Shown: one piece after another, positions 24,899 through 34,968 of the stretch
Position numbering within the stretch: the stretch's first letter is position 1
Layout: the number at the start of each line of letters is the position of its first letter
Source of the DNA: Candidatus Syntrophocurvum alkaliphilum
GTDB lineage: Bacteria > Bacillota > Syntrophomonadia > Syntrophomonadales > Syntrophomonadaceae
Length of the DNA: 64,000 nt
Assembly: GCF_009734445.1 (NCBI RefSeq)
Contig: NZ_CP046457.1
Coordinates: 1,420,001-1,484,000, forward strand
Direction of reading: 5' to 3'
Made by a program: the position numbers and the translations under genes
The notes under the pieces: model-generated
Database searches by the model: none
The model's input: only the letters and a program-made list of their open reading frames with translations
Told to the model about the DNA's origin: nothing

Positions 24899-27373
24899 TT
24901 GAGTAAATATGATTTTAAAGCTATTGAAAGCAAATGGCAAAGCTACTGGGAAGAAAATAATTTTTATAAAGTTTCAAAAGATGTTAATAAACCCAAATAT
25001 TATGATTTAGAAATGTTTCCTTATCCATCGGGTAAATTACATATGGGACATGTGCGCAACTATGCTATTGGTGATGTTATTGCGCGTTTTAAGAGTATGA
25101 ATGGTTTTAATGTTCTTCATCCTATGGGGTGGGACGCCTTTGGTTTACCTGCAGAAAATGCCGCTATTCAACATGGACATCCTCCAGCTGAGTGGACTTA
25201 TGAAAATATAGAAAACATGAAAGAACAGCTTAAGACATTGGGTCTTAGTTATGATTGGGACAGAGAAATTGCTACTTGTAGTCCTGATTATTATAAGTTT
25301 ACTCAATGGATGTTTTTAAAACTATATGAAAATGATTTAGCATACAAAAAGAAAGCAGCTGTAAATTGGTGTCCTTCCTGTCAAACTGTTTTAGCTAACG
25401 AACAGGTTGTTGATGGTGAATGCGAGCGCTGTGATAATGTAGTTGATAAAAAGCAATTAGAGCAATGGTTTTTCAAAACTACAAATTATGCAGAACGTTT
25501 ATTAAATGACTTAGAAATATTAGAAGGTTGGCCTGAAAAAGTTAAAACTATGCAGAAAAACTGGATAGGCAAAAGTGAAGGCTGTGAGTTTTCTATGAAA
25601 ATTGAAAATACAGATGAAGAAATATCCGTTTTCACTACCAGACCTGATACTGTTTTTGGTGTTACATATATGGTATTAGCACCTGAACACCCTCTTGTTG
25701 AAAAAGTATCTAAAGGCCTAAAGGAAGAAAGTAATGTAAAAGAGTTTATAAATAAAATGCAGTTTGTTAGTGATGTTGCTAGAACATCTGATGAAACTGA
25801 AAAAGAGGGAGTCTTTACTGGTGCATATGCTATTAATCCATTAAATAATGAAAGAGTTCCTATTTGGATTGCAAACTATGTTTTAATGGATTATGGAACA
25901 GGTGCTATTATGGCCGTACCAGCTCACGATCAAAGAGATTTTGAATTTGCAAGAAAATACGATATTCCAATTAGAGTTGTTATTAAAGGTGAAGAAACAC
26001 CTATAGATGCTGATGAATTAACTGAAGCCTATGCCGAAGACGGTATTATGGTTAATTCAGGACAATTTGATGGTTTAACAGTAGAGGAAGGCAAAAAGCA
26101 AATCATTCGATTTATGGAAGATGAAAAAATAGGTAAAGGTACTATAAATTATAGATTACGTGACTGGTTAATATCTAGACAACGTTATTGGGGAACCCCT
26201 ATTCCCATTATTTATTGTAATGACTGTGGTGCTGTACCTGTGCCAGAAAAAGAACTACCTGTTATACTTCCAACAGATGTTGAATTTAAACCTTCAGGTG
26301 AATCTCCACTTAATTATGTAGAAAGCTTTTACAAAACAACATGTCCTACATGTAATCAAGAGGCGCGTCGCGAAACTGATACTATGGATACATTTGTTGA
26401 TTCATCATGGTATTTCACCCGCTACTGTGATCCAAAAAATGCTAATTTGCCTTTTGATAAAGATATAGCTAATTATTGGATGCCAGTTGATCAATATATT
26501 GGTGGGGTTGAACACGCAATACTCCATCTAATGTATGCAAGGTTCTTTACTAAATTCTTATATGACATTAAAATGATTGATTATCAAGAACCATTTACAA
26601 ACCTCCTTACTCAAGGAATGGTTTTAAAAGATGGTGCAAAAATGTCAAAATCTAAAGGTAATGTAGTTAGTCCTGAAGATATTATTAATAATTACGGTGC
26701 AGATACCGCTAGGTTATTTATACTTTTTGCTTCACCTCCAGAACGAGATCTTGAGTGGAGTGATCAAGCAGTAGAAGGCTGCTACCGCTTTTTAAACCGT
26801 GTATATAGAATTATTAATGAATTTGCGCCAATTATTAAAGATATTAAGCTAGAAAGCACAATTGTACCAAAAGACGAAAGTGCTAAAGAACTAAGATATA
26901 AAGCTCACACAGCTATAAAAAAGGTTACAGATGATGTTGAACAACGCTTTAATTTCAATACAGCTATAAGTGCTGTTATGGAGCTTACAAATGCTCTAAT
27001 CCAATATAAAGATAATAAAGACTATGATTTAAGTGTAGTTAGAGAATCAGCTGAGACTATAGTACTATTGTTAAGTCCATTTACACCACATATTTGTGAA
27101 GAATTATGGGATGTAATTGGAAATAAAGAAAGTGTACATTTACAATCATGGCCTACTTATGAAGAAGATGCATTAGTACAAGAAGAAGTAGAAATAGTTA
27201 TTCAGTTAAGCGGAAAAGTTAGGGATCGTATAAAAGTACCTATAGATGCCTCAGAGAGTGAATTGCGGCAAATTTCTCTAGAAAATGCCAAAATTAAGGA
27301 GTTGACAAAAGATAAAAACATCGTCAAAATAATAGTAATACCACAAAAGCTTGTGAATGTAGTAGCTAAGTAA
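24899..27373 (+). CDS. leuS: Leucyl-tRNA synthetase
   Basis: Class I synthetase, 824 aa. HIGH-type motif [14 protein letters not shown] near residue 40-50, zinc-like cluster CPSCQ...CERC around 160, CP1 editing domain ([20 protein letters not shown] near 240), KMSKS motif ([12 protein letters not shown]) near 580, anticodon-binding domain and a C-terminal LeuS tail. The start is TTG 24899 after AGGAGG; the frame is open further upstream through the leader and tRNA, but that is not coding. Regulated by the T-box leader. Confidence 0.97.
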   Translation: MSKYDFKAIESKWQSYWEENNFYKVSKDVNKPKYYDLEMFPYPSGKLHMGHVRNYAIGDVIARFKSMNGFNVLHPMGWDAFGLPAENAAIQHGHPPAEWTYENIENMKEQLKTLGLSYDWDREIATCSPDYYKFTQWMFLKLYENDLAYKKKAAVNWCPSCQTVLANEQVVDGECERCDNVVDKKQLEQWFFKTTNYAERLLNDLEILEGWPEKVKTMQKNWIGKSEGCEFSMKIENTDEEISVFTTRPDTVFGVTYMVLAPEHPLVEKVSKGLKEESNVKEFINKMQFVSDVARTSDETEKEGVFTGAYAINPLNNERVPIWIANYVLMDYGTGAIMAVPAHDQRDFEFARKYDIPIRVVIKGEETPIDADELTEAYAEDGIMVNSGQFDGLTVEEGKKQIIRFMEDEKIGKGTINYRLRDWLISRQRYWGTPIPIIYCNDCGAVPVPEKELPVILPTDVEFKPSGESPLNYVESFYKTTCPTCNQEARRETDTMDTFVDSSWYFTRYCDPKNANLPFDKDIANYWMPVDQYIGGVEHAILHLMYARFFTKFLYDIKMIDYQEPFTNLLTQGMVLKDGAKMSKSKGNVVSPEDIINNYGADTARLFILFASPPERDLEWSDQAVEGCYRFLNRVYRIINEFAPIIKDIKLESTIVPKDESAKELRYKAHTAIKKVTDDVEQRFNFNTAISAVMELTNALIQYKDNKDYDLSVVRESAETIVLLLSPFTPHICEELWDVIGNKESVHLQSWPTYEEDALVQEEVEIVIQLSGKVRDRIKVPIDASESELRQISLENAKIKELTKDKNIVKIIVIPQKLVNVVAK

Positions 27374-27386
27374 TGGGTTGCCAATA

Positions 27387-27914
27387 ATGTGTTGGTATTT
27401 ATTTTACTCCCCCTGGGGTTGGGCCGCGGTTAATTGCGACAAAAAAACCTTGAGCGCCATGGTTTTGCCCACCCCCTCCCCCTTTTACACATTTTCATAT
27501 ATAAATAAATTTTCAAAAACCGAGGATATCCCTCGGAAATTTGTATTTAATCATAATATAAAGATAATTAAACAAATACAGTCTTATTTTAAGGGTGAAG
27601 TAATTTTAAATTGGGATGTTAATCTCAACCTAGATAAATTACCAGTTTTTACACAAAAAGTATTAAATTGCGTTTGTTCCATACCCTATGGAGAAACTAG
27701 AACTTATAGTGACATTGCGCATTGCATAGGACTCCCAAATTCTTATAGAGCAATTGGACAAGCCTTAAAACGCAACCCGATTCCATTAATTATACCTTGT
27801 CATCGCGTACTGTCTAAAAACGGTATTGGAGGCTTTTCAGCCCCTGGTGGTGTGCAATTTAAAATGCAATTGTTAGAGTTGGAAAGAAAGGGAAGAAGTT
27901 ATCTTTTGTTCTAA
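27387..27914 (+). CDS. ogt: Methylated-DNA--protein-cysteine methyltransferase
   Basis: Suicide DNA-repair protein that removes O6-alkyl groups from guanine. The C-terminal domain has IPYGETRTYSDIA, SYRAIGQALKRNP and the active site IPCHRVLSKNG with the acceptor cysteine, then GGFSAPGG. The N-terminal domain FYSPWGWAAVNCDKKTLSAM is present. 175 aa from ATG 27387; TTG 27378 is also in frame, and no strong ribosome site precedes either, so coupling to leuS (stop at 27373) is likely. The first 100 nt are markedly G/C-rich for this genome. Confidence 0.9.
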   Translation: MCWYLFYSPWGWAAVNCDKKTLSAMVLPTPSPFYTFSYINKFSKTEDIPRKFVFNHNIKIIKQIQSYFKGEVILNWDVNLNLDKLPVFTQKVLNCVCSIPYGETRTYSDIAHCIGLPNSYRAIGQALKRNPIPLIIPCHRVLSKNGIGGFSAPGGVQFKMQLLELERKGRSYLLF

Positions 27915-27931
27915 GATCACTTCTTCATAAT

Positions 27932-28279
27932 CTAATGTTTTACATATATTTCTTTGGCATCGCCCCATAGATTTTCTAATTCATAATATTCTCTTTCCTC
28001 ATATCTTAATATATGAAGGATTACTGAACTAAAATCCAGAACAACCCATTTGTTTTCTCTTTGACCCTCTTTTCTATTAGGAATTATTCCTTGATCTCTC
28101 ATTTTTTTCTCAATTTTTTCAGCTATACTTTTTACATGTATAACACTACGTCCACTAGCAATTATAAAGCAGTCAGCTATAATTGTTACATCACTAACAT
28201 CAAGAATAGTTATATCATCAGCTTTTTCCTCTTCAAGTATATCTGCGATTTGATTAATCAGCTCTTTTTCTTTAATCAT
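27932..28279 (-). CDS. rsfS: Ribosome silencing factor RsfS
   Basis: Binds L14 and blocks subunit joining during nutrient limitation. 115 aa DUF143 protein with the family stretch ADDITILDVSDVTIIADCFI, then GRSVIHVKSIAEKIEKKM, and the C-terminal WVVLDFSSVILHILRYEEREYYELENLW. The start is ATG after AGGAGG. It is the last gene of nadD-yqeK-rsfS, the usual Firmicutes order, and converges with ogt. Confidence 0.95.
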   Translation of the reverse strand: MIKEKELINQIADILEEEKADDITILDVSDVTIIADCFIIASGRSVIHVKSIAEKIEKKMRDQGIIPNRKEGQRENKWVVLDFSSVILHILRYEEREYYELENLWGDAKEIYVKH

Positions 28280-28374
28280 TAATTCCCTCCTAAAAATTAT
28301 AAATAATATTTTTATGAGTATAGTTCTTGTATTTTAAATAAATAGTACTTTAAATTAATAAACATTTTATTCCT

Positions 28375-28974
28375 TTATTTTAAATTAAATTCATTTTCCT
28401 TGTAGTTTTTCCACAAAAAGTGATTTCTAGCTTTTATACTGCGTGGATGAATTATTCGTTTTTGATCAATGCAATACAAAATTGTGGAGTTAAGCCCATA
28501 TAACATAGCTTCATCTAAGTTGCGCATTGCTAAACATTTTAGTCTTTCTAAACCTGGGTAATCCCTACCTGGTTCTATCATGTCTGCTAAAAAAATTATT
28601 TTTTCTAAATCAGACATTTCTTCTGATCCTAAAGTATGCAATTCAACTGCCCTTAGGAGTTCTTTATCTTTAATATTTAATTCTTCTTTTATTAAAAAGC
28701 TACCTACTGGTGCATGTAAAAGATCAGGTACTAATCTTTCAACTTCATCTTCTATAATGTCATTTAGTTCAGCAATTTTTAATAGTTCATCACTAGGTAT
28801 ACCTTTTGCATAGTCATGAAGCAAACCAGTAATATAAGCTTTTTTAGTATCTATACCAAATTTATAAGCCATTTCCTCAGCAACTTTCGCTACTTCCACC
28901 GAGTGATTAAAACGTCTATAGGAAAGTTTAAATTTTATTATATTTACCGCATCTTTTGCATTAATCATTTCCAT
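28375..28974 (-). CDS. yqeK: HD-domain protein YqeK (diadenosine tetraphosphate hydrolase)
   Basis: 199 aa HD-superfamily hydrolase: RRFNHSVEVAKVAEEMA (first His), GLLHDYAKGIPSDEL (HD), LLHAPVGSFL and VELHTLGSEEMSDLEKIIFLADMIEP complete the metal-binding set. YqeK proteins cleave Ap4A symmetrically. The start at ATG 28974 overlaps the nadD stop by 14 nt, showing translational coupling. Confidence 0.93.
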   Translation of the reverse strand: MEMINAKDAVNIIKFKLSYRRFNHSVEVAKVAEEMAYKFGIDTKKAYITGLLHDYAKGIPSDELLKIAELNDIIEDEVERLVPDLLHAPVGSFLIKEELNIKDKELLRAVELHTLGSEEMSDLEKIIFLADMIEPGRDYPGLERLKCLAMRNLDEAMLYGLNSTILYCIDQKRIIHPRSIKARNHFLWKNYKENEFNLK

Positions 28975-29587
28975 TCTGTCCTTTATATAGATTATGCTTT
29001 TTTATATATTCCTCTACTAATCTAGGAAGTAAATATTTGATGGTTTTATTTTGCTGCACCCTATCTCTTATATCAGTGGAAGATATATCCATTCCAGGTA
29101 TTTCTAGAAACTCTATGCTTTCCCAAAAGTTGCTTGGCAAATTATTAAAGCATTGATCGTTTTGATTCAACTCATAGCCTGGACGAGTAACAATAATAAA
29201 TTTACACATTGCTATTAATTCATCTAAGTTTTTCCATGTATTAATAAATAACAATGCATCTACTCCCATTATAAAATAAATTTCTGCTTCCTCATATCTA
29301 GTTGCAAAATATTTTACAGTATCAACCGTATAAGAATAACCCTGGCGTTCCATTTCTAATGTAGAAACTTCAAAAAACATGTTTTCTTGCGTTGCTAATT
29401 TAACCATATTATAACGATGATTACTATCTAAAACGTTAACATTATCTTTATGAGGAGGACGTGCAGAAGGAATAAATATTATTCTATCTAAATCAAATTC
29501 ATGTCTAGCATATTCCCCAGCAATTAAATGTCCAAAATGAATAGGATCAAAAGTACCCCCTAAAATACCTATAGCCTTATTTTTCAT
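28961..29587 (-). CDS. nadD: Nicotinate-nucleotide adenylyltransferase
   Basis: Converts nicotinate mononucleotide and ATP to deamido-NAD in NAD synthesis. The N-terminus IGILGGTFDPIHFGHL holds the GGTFDPxHxGH motif; FIPSARPPHK and the C-terminal ISSTDIRDRV (ISSTxIR) are present. The chosen start is ATG 29587 (MKNKAIGIL); an upstream codon at 29617 would add ten unconserved residues. 208 aa is normal. First gene of the nadD-yqeK-rsfS unit. Confidence 0.95.
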   Translation of the reverse strand: MKNKAIGILGGTFDPIHFGHLIAGEYARHEFDLDRIIFIPSARPPHKDNVNVLDSNHRYNMVKLATQENMFFEVSTLEMERQGYSYTVDTVKYFATRYEEAEIYFIMGVDALLFINTWKNLDELIAMCKFIIVTRPGYELNQNDQCFNNLPSNFWESIEFLEIPGMDISSTDIRDRVQQNKTIKYLLPRLVEEYIKKHNLYKGQNGND

Positions 29588-29693
29588 TATTATCACCAAC
29601 TCACTATTATAGCGCATTATTTAAGAATCTAAGGATAATAATAACTTCCACCAGATAAAATTGCAAATTTAAGGTCATTGTCGAAAATTGAAG

Positions 29694-29723
29694 GTGACAG
29701 GTGCCAGGAAGAAGATTTATAAT
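29694..29723 (+). promoter_or_regulatory. Promoter of the YkgJ-like gene
   Basis: GTGACA (29694-29699), 18-nt spacer, TATAAT (29718-29723), 32 nt upstream of the start codon. Confidence 0.5.
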
Positions 29724-29755
29724 GGTAACAATCGTGCTAAGAAAGGGTAATTATA

Positions 29756-30376
29756 ATGGAAAAAGAAATTAATTTAATTTTTTATAATAAGGGACTTAGG
29801 AGCTATATAGAAGTAGATTTATGTTCAGAATGTCCTCGACAAGATTACAAGGGCTGTTGCGGGTTTTATTCACCTGTATTCTATCCAACTGATTTTGCAT
29901 TTTTACTAGAGAATCAACCTGATATTATCGACTCAATATTTAGTTTTGAAGATATAACTATTCTTGATTCTTCAGTAACAGTAAATAACAAAAAAGATGG
30001 AGATAGTTATTTATGTCGTTTTCATACTAAAGAAAAAGGATGCATACTCCCCCAACATTTAAGAGAATCTATATGTCGCCATTTTGTATGTCCGGGAATT
30101 GATTGGCAGAATAATGAGAAGTTACAAGATTGGAAAGAGTTTTTTGATAAACTATCGGATTATGAAATAGATTTAAATAACAATATAGCAAATATTTTAA
30201 AGCAAAAGGGATTATCTCTTAGAAACCCTAATACTAGAGAAGAATTTTTTAATGAATTACAAAAAACTTATAAAGAAGAAATAAAATCTCCCCCTAAATT
30301 TTTAACCTCTTTTCCTGAATCATACCACGCTAAACTTAATATAAAAATTAAATATAAAGAAGAATGGCCATTATAG
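29756..30376 (+). CDS. YkgJ-family cysteine-cluster protein
   Basis: 206 aa with eight or so clustered cysteines: CSECPRQ, GCCGFYSPVFYPTDF, CRFHTKEKGCILPQHLRESICRHFVCPG. This is the CxxC/CC...C pattern of the YkgJ (putative zinc or iron-chelating) family; biochemical role unknown. Monocistronic with its own promoter, start ATG after AAAGGG. A 12-bp hairpin at 30384-30422 follows. Confidence 0.75.
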   Translation: MEKEINLIFYNKGLRSYIEVDLCSECPRQDYKGCCGFYSPVFYPTDFAFLLENQPDIIDSIFSFEDITILDSSVTVNNKKDGDSYLCRFHTKEKGCILPQHLRESICRHFVCPGIDWQNNEKLQDWKEFFDKLSDYEIDLNNNIANILKQKGLSLRNPNTREEFFNELQKTYKEEIKSPPKFLTSFPESYHAKLNIKIKYKEEWPL

Positions 30377-30383
30377 TCAAGGG

Positions 30384-30422
30384 CACGGGAAATCACGAGG
30401 ACGGTTCTTTTGATTTCCCGTG
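30384..30422. repeat. REP-like hairpin with a different stem
   Basis: Perfect 12-bp stem CACGGGAAATCA / TGATTTCCCGTG around a 15-nt loop that contains GGACGGTTCTTT, the tip found in the REP palindromes near the RAYT gene. It sits between two converging genes and may terminate both. Confidence 0.65.
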
Positions 30423-30432
30423 ATTTCTATTT

Positions 30433-31686
30433 CTACCTTACGTGTCCATCTCCATAGATTATAAATTTGTTGGTTGTAAGCTCTTGTAGTCCCATTGGGC
30501 CACGTGCATGGAGTTTTTGGGTGCTTATGCCCATTTCAGCACCAAAACCAAATATGTTTCCATCGGTAAATCTAGTAGAGGCGTTTGCAAAAACGGCTGC
30601 CGCATCGACTCCTGCCATAAATGTACGTACATTTGAATAGTTTTCACTTACTATCGCTTCACTATGACCAGTGCCATAAGTATTGATATGATTAATTGCT
30701 TCATTTAAGCTTTTTACAACTTTTATAGCAATTGTTAATTCTAGGTACTCTTCATGCCAGTCATCTTCAGTCGTTGGCATAACATCACTAACTATTTTTT
30801 GGGTTAGGTTGCAACCTTTTAGTGTTACATTTGCTTTTCTTAAGTCATTTACTATAGTTGGTAAATATTCTTGGGCTATTTTTTCATGTACTAATAATTT
30901 CTCAGCTGCATTACATACCGATGGTCTTTGCACTTTAGCATTATAGGCTATATTTCTAGCTTTTTCTATATTTGCATATTCATCAGCATATACATGACAA
31001 TTCCCCATACCAGTCATAATTATAGGAACCTTAGCGTTTTCTAAAACCGCTTTTTTTAGTCCTATCCCACCACGTGGTATTAAAACATCAACATATTCAT
31101 GCATTTTCATTAATAAAACTGCAGCTTCTCTATCTAGGCTATCAATTAATTGTATTGCTCCCTCTGGGATCCCACTTTCTAAAGCTGCATCAGATATAAT
31201 TTGAGTTATTATTCTGTTTGAATTTAATGCTTCTTCTCCACCCCGTAAAATAATGGCATTACCAGCTTTTAAACATAACCCTGCAGCATCAGCAGTAACA
31301 TTTGGTCTTGATTCATATATTATTCCAATTACTCCAATAGGGACTCTTACTCTACCAACTTCTAAGCCATTTGGCCTTCTAGTTATTCCTATTACTTCTC
31401 CTACTGGATCAGGTAATGCTACTATTTCTCTTAAACCATCAGCCATATCTTTTATTCTCTGTTCATTAAGAGCTAGTCTATCAAGAAGTGCTGAGGTTAA
31501 TCCCATTTCCTTACCTGCTTTTAAGTCTTTTTCATTAGCAACAATTATTGCTTCACTCTTTTCCTCTAGTTTATCTGCCATATATAATAAAGCATTATTT
31601 TTTTGATTTGTTGACATAGTAGCCAAATTTCTAGAGGCACTTTTAGCTTTTTTTCCTTGTTCAATTAACATTTGATTAACATCCAT
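30433..31686 (-). CDS. proA: Gamma-glutamyl phosphate reductase
   Basis: NADPH-dependent second step of proline synthesis. 417 aa aldehyde-dehydrogenase-fold protein with VPIGVIGIIYESRPNVT, GNAIILRGGEEALNSN, the catalytic cysteine region RPSVCNAAEKLL and the C-terminal FGFGAEMGISTQKLHARGPM. The start is ATG 31686 (MDVNQMLIE) after AAGGGGG; an upstream ATG at 31725 overlaps proB and is unlikely. Co-transcribed with proB, 23 nt apart. Confidence 0.96.
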   Translation of the reverse strand: MDVNQMLIEQGKKAKSASRNLATMSTNQKNNALLYMADKLEEKSEAIIVANEKDLKAGKEMGLTSALLDRLALNEQRIKDMADGLREIVALPDPVGEVIGITRRPNGLEVGRVRVPIGVIGIIYESRPNVTADAAGLCLKAGNAIILRGGEEALNSNRIITQIISDAALESGIPEGAIQLIDSLDREAAVLLMKMHEYVDVLIPRGGIGLKKAVLENAKVPIIMTGMGNCHVYADEYANIEKARNIAYNAKVQRPSVCNAAEKLLVHEKIAQEYLPTIVNDLRKANVTLKGCNLTQKIVSDVMPTTEDDWHEEYLELTIAIKVVKSLNEAINHINTYGTGHSEAIVSENYSNVRTFMAGVDAAAVFANASTRFTDGNIFGFGAEMGISTQKLHARGPMGLQELTTNKFIIYGDGHVR

Positions 31687-31709
31687 AATAATAAACCCCC
31701 TTGTTAACT

Positions 31710-32834
31710 TTAGTTTTTTATCCACAAGTTATTTCTGTGAATTACTTCATCATAATCTTTTTCACCCAGCATCTTTTCAATTTCACTAGTCTTTTTACCT
31801 GCTATTTTTTTAATCTGAAACGCATTGTAATTAACCATGCCTCGTGCAATTTCATAGCCCTTTGTAGAGCAAACCGCAACTATCATTCCTCTTTCAAAGT
31901 CACCTTCTACTTCTTTTATTCCTGATGGCAAAAGACTTTTCCCCTTTTTAAGTAGAGCCTGCTCTGCTCCTTCATCAACAATTACTTTTCCATGGGTAAC
32001 AGAAGCAAATGCTATCCATTTCTTTCTAGCATGCATTTTCTCTTCTTTAGGTACAAAAACGGTCCCTAAGCTATCGCCATTTATTATTTTAAATATCACA
32101 TTTTCAATTTCACTATTAGCAATTACCATAGGAACACCTGCAGCCATACATATATTGGCTGCCTTAAGCTTAGTTAACATGCCACCACTAGAAAACTTTG
32201 TCCCCCTAGTTTTAGAGCTTTCTTCCATATTAACAGTTATTTCATTAACTTCATTTAATAATTTCGCTTCTTTATTAACTCTAGGATCACTATCATAGAG
32301 TCCGTCAACATCAGATAATATCATAAGTAAATCTGCATTTACAATTGTAGCTACCATAGCGGATAAAGTATCATTATCACCGAATTTTATCTCATCAACA
32401 GCTACAGTATCATTCTCATTAATAATTGGTATAACATTCATATTAATTATCGCAAGCAATGCATTTGTAGCATTTAAGTATCTAATCCGTTCATCCATAT
32501 CTTCCCGAGTAAGAAGCACCTGAGCTACAGTTTTTCCATATTCTGCAAAAATCTTTTCATATAAATGTAATAAAGCACCTTGCCCAATAGCAGCTAAAGC
32601 TTGTTTTTCAGGAATTGTACGTGGTATTTTTTTAAGCCCCATACGAGTTGACCCTACACCAATAGCTCCTGAAGTCACTAACAAAACCTCAATATCACGA
32701 TTATGTAAATCAGATATCTCCCTTATAATTCTCTCAATCCGATAGAGATTAAGCTGTCCATTTTCATGAGTTAAAGTGCTTGTACCAACTTTTATTACAA
32801 TTCTTTTAGCATTATTAAAATTTTTTCTAATCAT
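31710..32834 (-). CDS. proB: Glutamate 5-kinase
   Basis: First step of proline synthesis. 374 aa: amino-acid-kinase domain (RIVIKVGTSTLTHENGQLN; LLVTSGAIGVG; PIINENDTVAVDEIKFGDND; DVDGLYDSDPR) and a C-terminal PUA domain (about residues 280-365, HGKVIVDEGAEQALLKKGKS). Feedback inhibition by proline is usual for the family. The start is ATG 32834 (MIRKNFN) after GGAGAGAG; a longer ATG at 32882 overlaps obg. Confidence 0.96.
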   Translation of the reverse strand: MIRKNFNNAKRIVIKVGTSTLTHENGQLNLYRIERIIREISDLHNRDIEVLLVTSGAIGVGSTRMGLKKIPRTIPEKQALAAIGQGALLHLYEKIFAEYGKTVAQVLLTREDMDERIRYLNATNALLAIINMNVIPIINENDTVAVDEIKFGDNDTLSAMVATIVNADLLMILSDVDGLYDSDPRVNKEAKLLNEVNEITVNMEESSKTRGTKFSSGGMLTKLKAANICMAAGVPMVIANSEIENVIFKIINGDSLGTVFVPKEEKMHARKKWIAFASVTHGKVIVDEGAEQALLKKGKSLLPSGIKEVEGDFERGMIVAVCSTKGYEIARGMVNYNAFQIKKIAGKKTSEIEKMLGEKDYDEVIHRNNLWIKN

Positions 32835-32859
32835 AATTCTACTCTCTCCAATGAAAAAC

Positions 32860-34119
32860 TTATTCACTATATTCAAACTCAATATTCCCTATTATAACAA
32901 CATCACCTTCTTGTATGCCTTTATCTTTCAAGGCATCTTCCAATCCCATTGTATCAATTGTTCTTTGGAATCTTTTTACTGCTTCATCATTATCAAAGTT
33001 AGTTATTGCTATTAACTTTTCAATTCTTTCACCAGAAACTAAATATATCCCATTTATAACTTCAATTTCAAAAGGCACTTCCTCTTTATATTTTCTGACC
33101 ACTCTTTCTTCACCCACATATTTCTCTATAGGTACACTTTCCACTAGTTCGTAAGCCTTTTCTATTAAAATATCTACACCCTCACCTGTTACAGCTGAAA
33201 TTTTGAAAAGCTTATCATTAAAGTTCTCTTCAAGTTCTTTTATGTTTTCCTTAGCTTCTGCTACATCCATTTTATTAGCAACAATAAGGTAAGGTCGCTT
33301 TAATAAATCTTCATTAAACATCTCTAACTCAAATCTTAAAGTATTATAATCGTCCATAACATTTCTTCCATCTATTTGAGCCGCATCCAATATAAAAATT
33401 AGCACCCTTGTTCTTTCTATATGTTTTAAAAAGTCATGTCCAAGTCCAGTTCCTTGGTGAGCCCCTTCTATTAAACCCGGTATATCAGCTATGACAAAAG
33501 AGTTTTTATTTTTAGTTTCAACAACACCTAAATTAGGCACTAGGGTGGTAAAAGGATAATCAGCTATTTTGGGACGTGCTGCCGATACCTTAGAGATCAA
33601 GGTTGATTTACCTGCATTAGGAAAACCGACTAATCCGACATCAGCTAATAGTTTAAGCTCTAATCTAATCCATCTTTCTTCACCTGGAAACCCATTTTCA
33701 GCAAATGAGGGAGCTTTATTAGTAGATGTAGAGAAACGAGCATTACCTTTACCTCCACGTCCTCCATTAGCTATAACTAGTTCCTGATTTGGTTCCGTAA
33801 AATCAGCTATAACTTCATCTGTATCATCATCCTTAACAATTGTACCTACAGGTACCTTTATAATTAAATCTTCTCCTTTAGCACCATGCATGTTTTTACC
33901 TTGACCATGGGCACCGCGTTTTGCTTTAAAATGCTTCTTATATTTAAAATCCATAAGAGTTCTTAAGCCTTCATCTGATATAAATATAATGTCACCACCA
34001 CGACCACCATCTCCACCGGCTGGTCCTCCCATAGGGACATATTTTTCACGCCGAAAAGCAGTGATACCATTGCCTCCATCACCTGCTTTTAAGTATATTT
34101 TAGCTTCATCAACAAACAT
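32860..34119 (-). CDS. obg: GTPase Obg/CgtA
   Basis: Ribosome-assembly and stress/sporulation GTPase. 419 aa: glycine-rich Obg fold (MFVDEAKIYLKAGDGGNGI), G domain (GFPNAGKSTLI, DIPGLIEGAHQG, NKMDVAEA), and the C-terminal OCT domain (about residues 340-419). The start is ATG after AGGAG. Preceded by the spo0B-like gene and followed by proBA, a common Firmicutes order. Confidence 0.97.
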   Translation of the reverse strand: MFVDEAKIYLKAGDGGNGITAFRREKYVPMGGPAGGDGGRGGDIIFISDEGLRTLMDFKYKKHFKAKRGAHGQGKNMHGAKGEDLIIKVPVGTIVKDDDTDEVIADFTEPNQELVIANGGRGGKGNARFSTSTNKAPSFAENGFPGEERWIRLELKLLADVGLVGFPNAGKSTLISKVSAARPKIADYPFTTLVPNLGVVETKNKNSFVIADIPGLIEGAHQGTGLGHDFLKHIERTRVLIFILDAAQIDGRNVMDDYNTLRFELEMFNEDLLKRPYLIVANKMDVAEAKENIKELEENFNDKLFKISAVTGEGVDILIEKAYELVESVPIEKYVGEERVVRKYKEEVPFEIEVINGIYLVSGERIEKLIAITNFDNDEAVKRFQRTIDTMGLEDALKDKGIQEGDVVIIGNIEFEYSE

Positions 34120-34133
34120 TAACTCACTCCTAG

Positions 34134-34586
34134 TTAAATAAACAATCGTATAATTCTACTTTCTTTTTCAAAAGTAAACTTCATTTTTACATCATTTGAA
34201 TCAATTGAATCTTTTGATATGTCAAGTTCAACTACCATATCTTCATTAATATCAATATTATTATCATTTATCAAAGATTTAAGACTATTAATTGGCTCAT
34301 TATCTCTTTTTATTATTTCAAAACAATTACTATCAATATTGCTATATACTAAGTTAACACCAATATTTCTTGCTAGTAAAAGCTGTTCGTAAAAATATAA
34401 TGATGCTTCAGGGTTGTCTAAGGAAAAAATTATTTTTTCAGCATTCATTTCATCAATTATTTGACCTATATACTCTTTTACATGTTCAGGTCTTCCTAAT
34501 TCTAAATAACCATTTAGAACCTGTAAATGATTACCAAAATCATGTCTTGCTCGTTTTATCAAAGAGACTGTTTTCAAATAGTCCAC
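34134..34586 (-). CDS. spo0B: Spo0B-like sporulation phosphotransferase
   Basis: 150 aa. The N-terminal helical hairpin holds RARHDFGNHLQVLNGYLELG, with the phospho-accepting histidine as in Spo0B, then a degenerate kinase-like C-terminal half. Spo0B passes phosphate from Spo0F to Spo0A in Bacillus; many Clostridia lack Spo0F, so the partner here is open. Position between rpmA and obg matches B. subtilis. The start is probably GTG 34586 (MDYLKTVSL), 8 nt after AAAGGGG; ATG 34604 is an alternative. Confidence 0.78.
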   Translation of the reverse strand: MDYLKTVSLIKRARHDFGNHLQVLNGYLELGRPEHVKEYIGQIIDEMNAEKIIFSLDNPEASLYFYEQLLLARNIGVNLVYSNIDSNCFEIIKRDNEPINSLKSLINDNNIDINEDMVVELDISKDSIDSNDVKMKFTFEKESRIIRLFI

Positions 34587-34622
34587 TATCTCAACCCCTT
34601 TCATAACTTACCTAATAATAGC

Positions 34623-34650
34623 AAAAACCTCTGGAAAACTCCAGAGGTTT
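34623..34650 (-). terminator. Terminator after rpmA
   Basis: AAACCTCTGGA / TCCAGAGGTTT stem with a T run on the minus strand. It separates the ribosomal-protein unit from spo0B-obg. Confidence 0.85.
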
Positions 34651-34674
34651 GAAAATCTAGGTTGCTTATAGGTA

Positions 34675-34968
34675 TTACATTGTCACAGTATCAACTGGAT
34701 AAACACTAACTAGTTTTTTGTTTTTACCTTTTCTTTCGAATTTTACAACACCGTCAGCTACAGCAAACAAAGTATCATCTTTACCTATCATAACATTTTT
34801 ACCAGGATGTATTTTAGTACCTCTTTGTCTAACTAGTATATTACCTGAAGTTACATTATTACCATCGTATCTTTTAACACCTAGTCTTTTGGACTCACTG
34901 TCTCGGCCGTTCTTTGAACTACCAACACCTTTTTTCTGAGCAAATAATTGCAAATCCATTCTAATCAT
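34675..34968 (-). CDS. rpmA: 50S ribosomal protein L27 (with cleavable N-terminal extension)
   Basis: 97 aa. Begins [20 protein letters not shown]: the Firmicutes-type extension that Prp removes before L27 enters the ribosome, exposing the N-terminus that reaches the peptidyl-transferase centre. The core [20 protein letters not shown] is typical. The start is ATG 34968, 7 nt after AGGAGG, overlapping the end of prp. It is followed by a terminator. Confidence 0.97.
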   Translation of the reverse strand: MIRMDLQLFAQKKGVGSSKNGRDSESKRLGVKRYDGNNVTSGNILVRQRGTKIHPGKNVMIGKDDTLFAVADGVVKFERKGKNKKLVSVYPVDTVTM

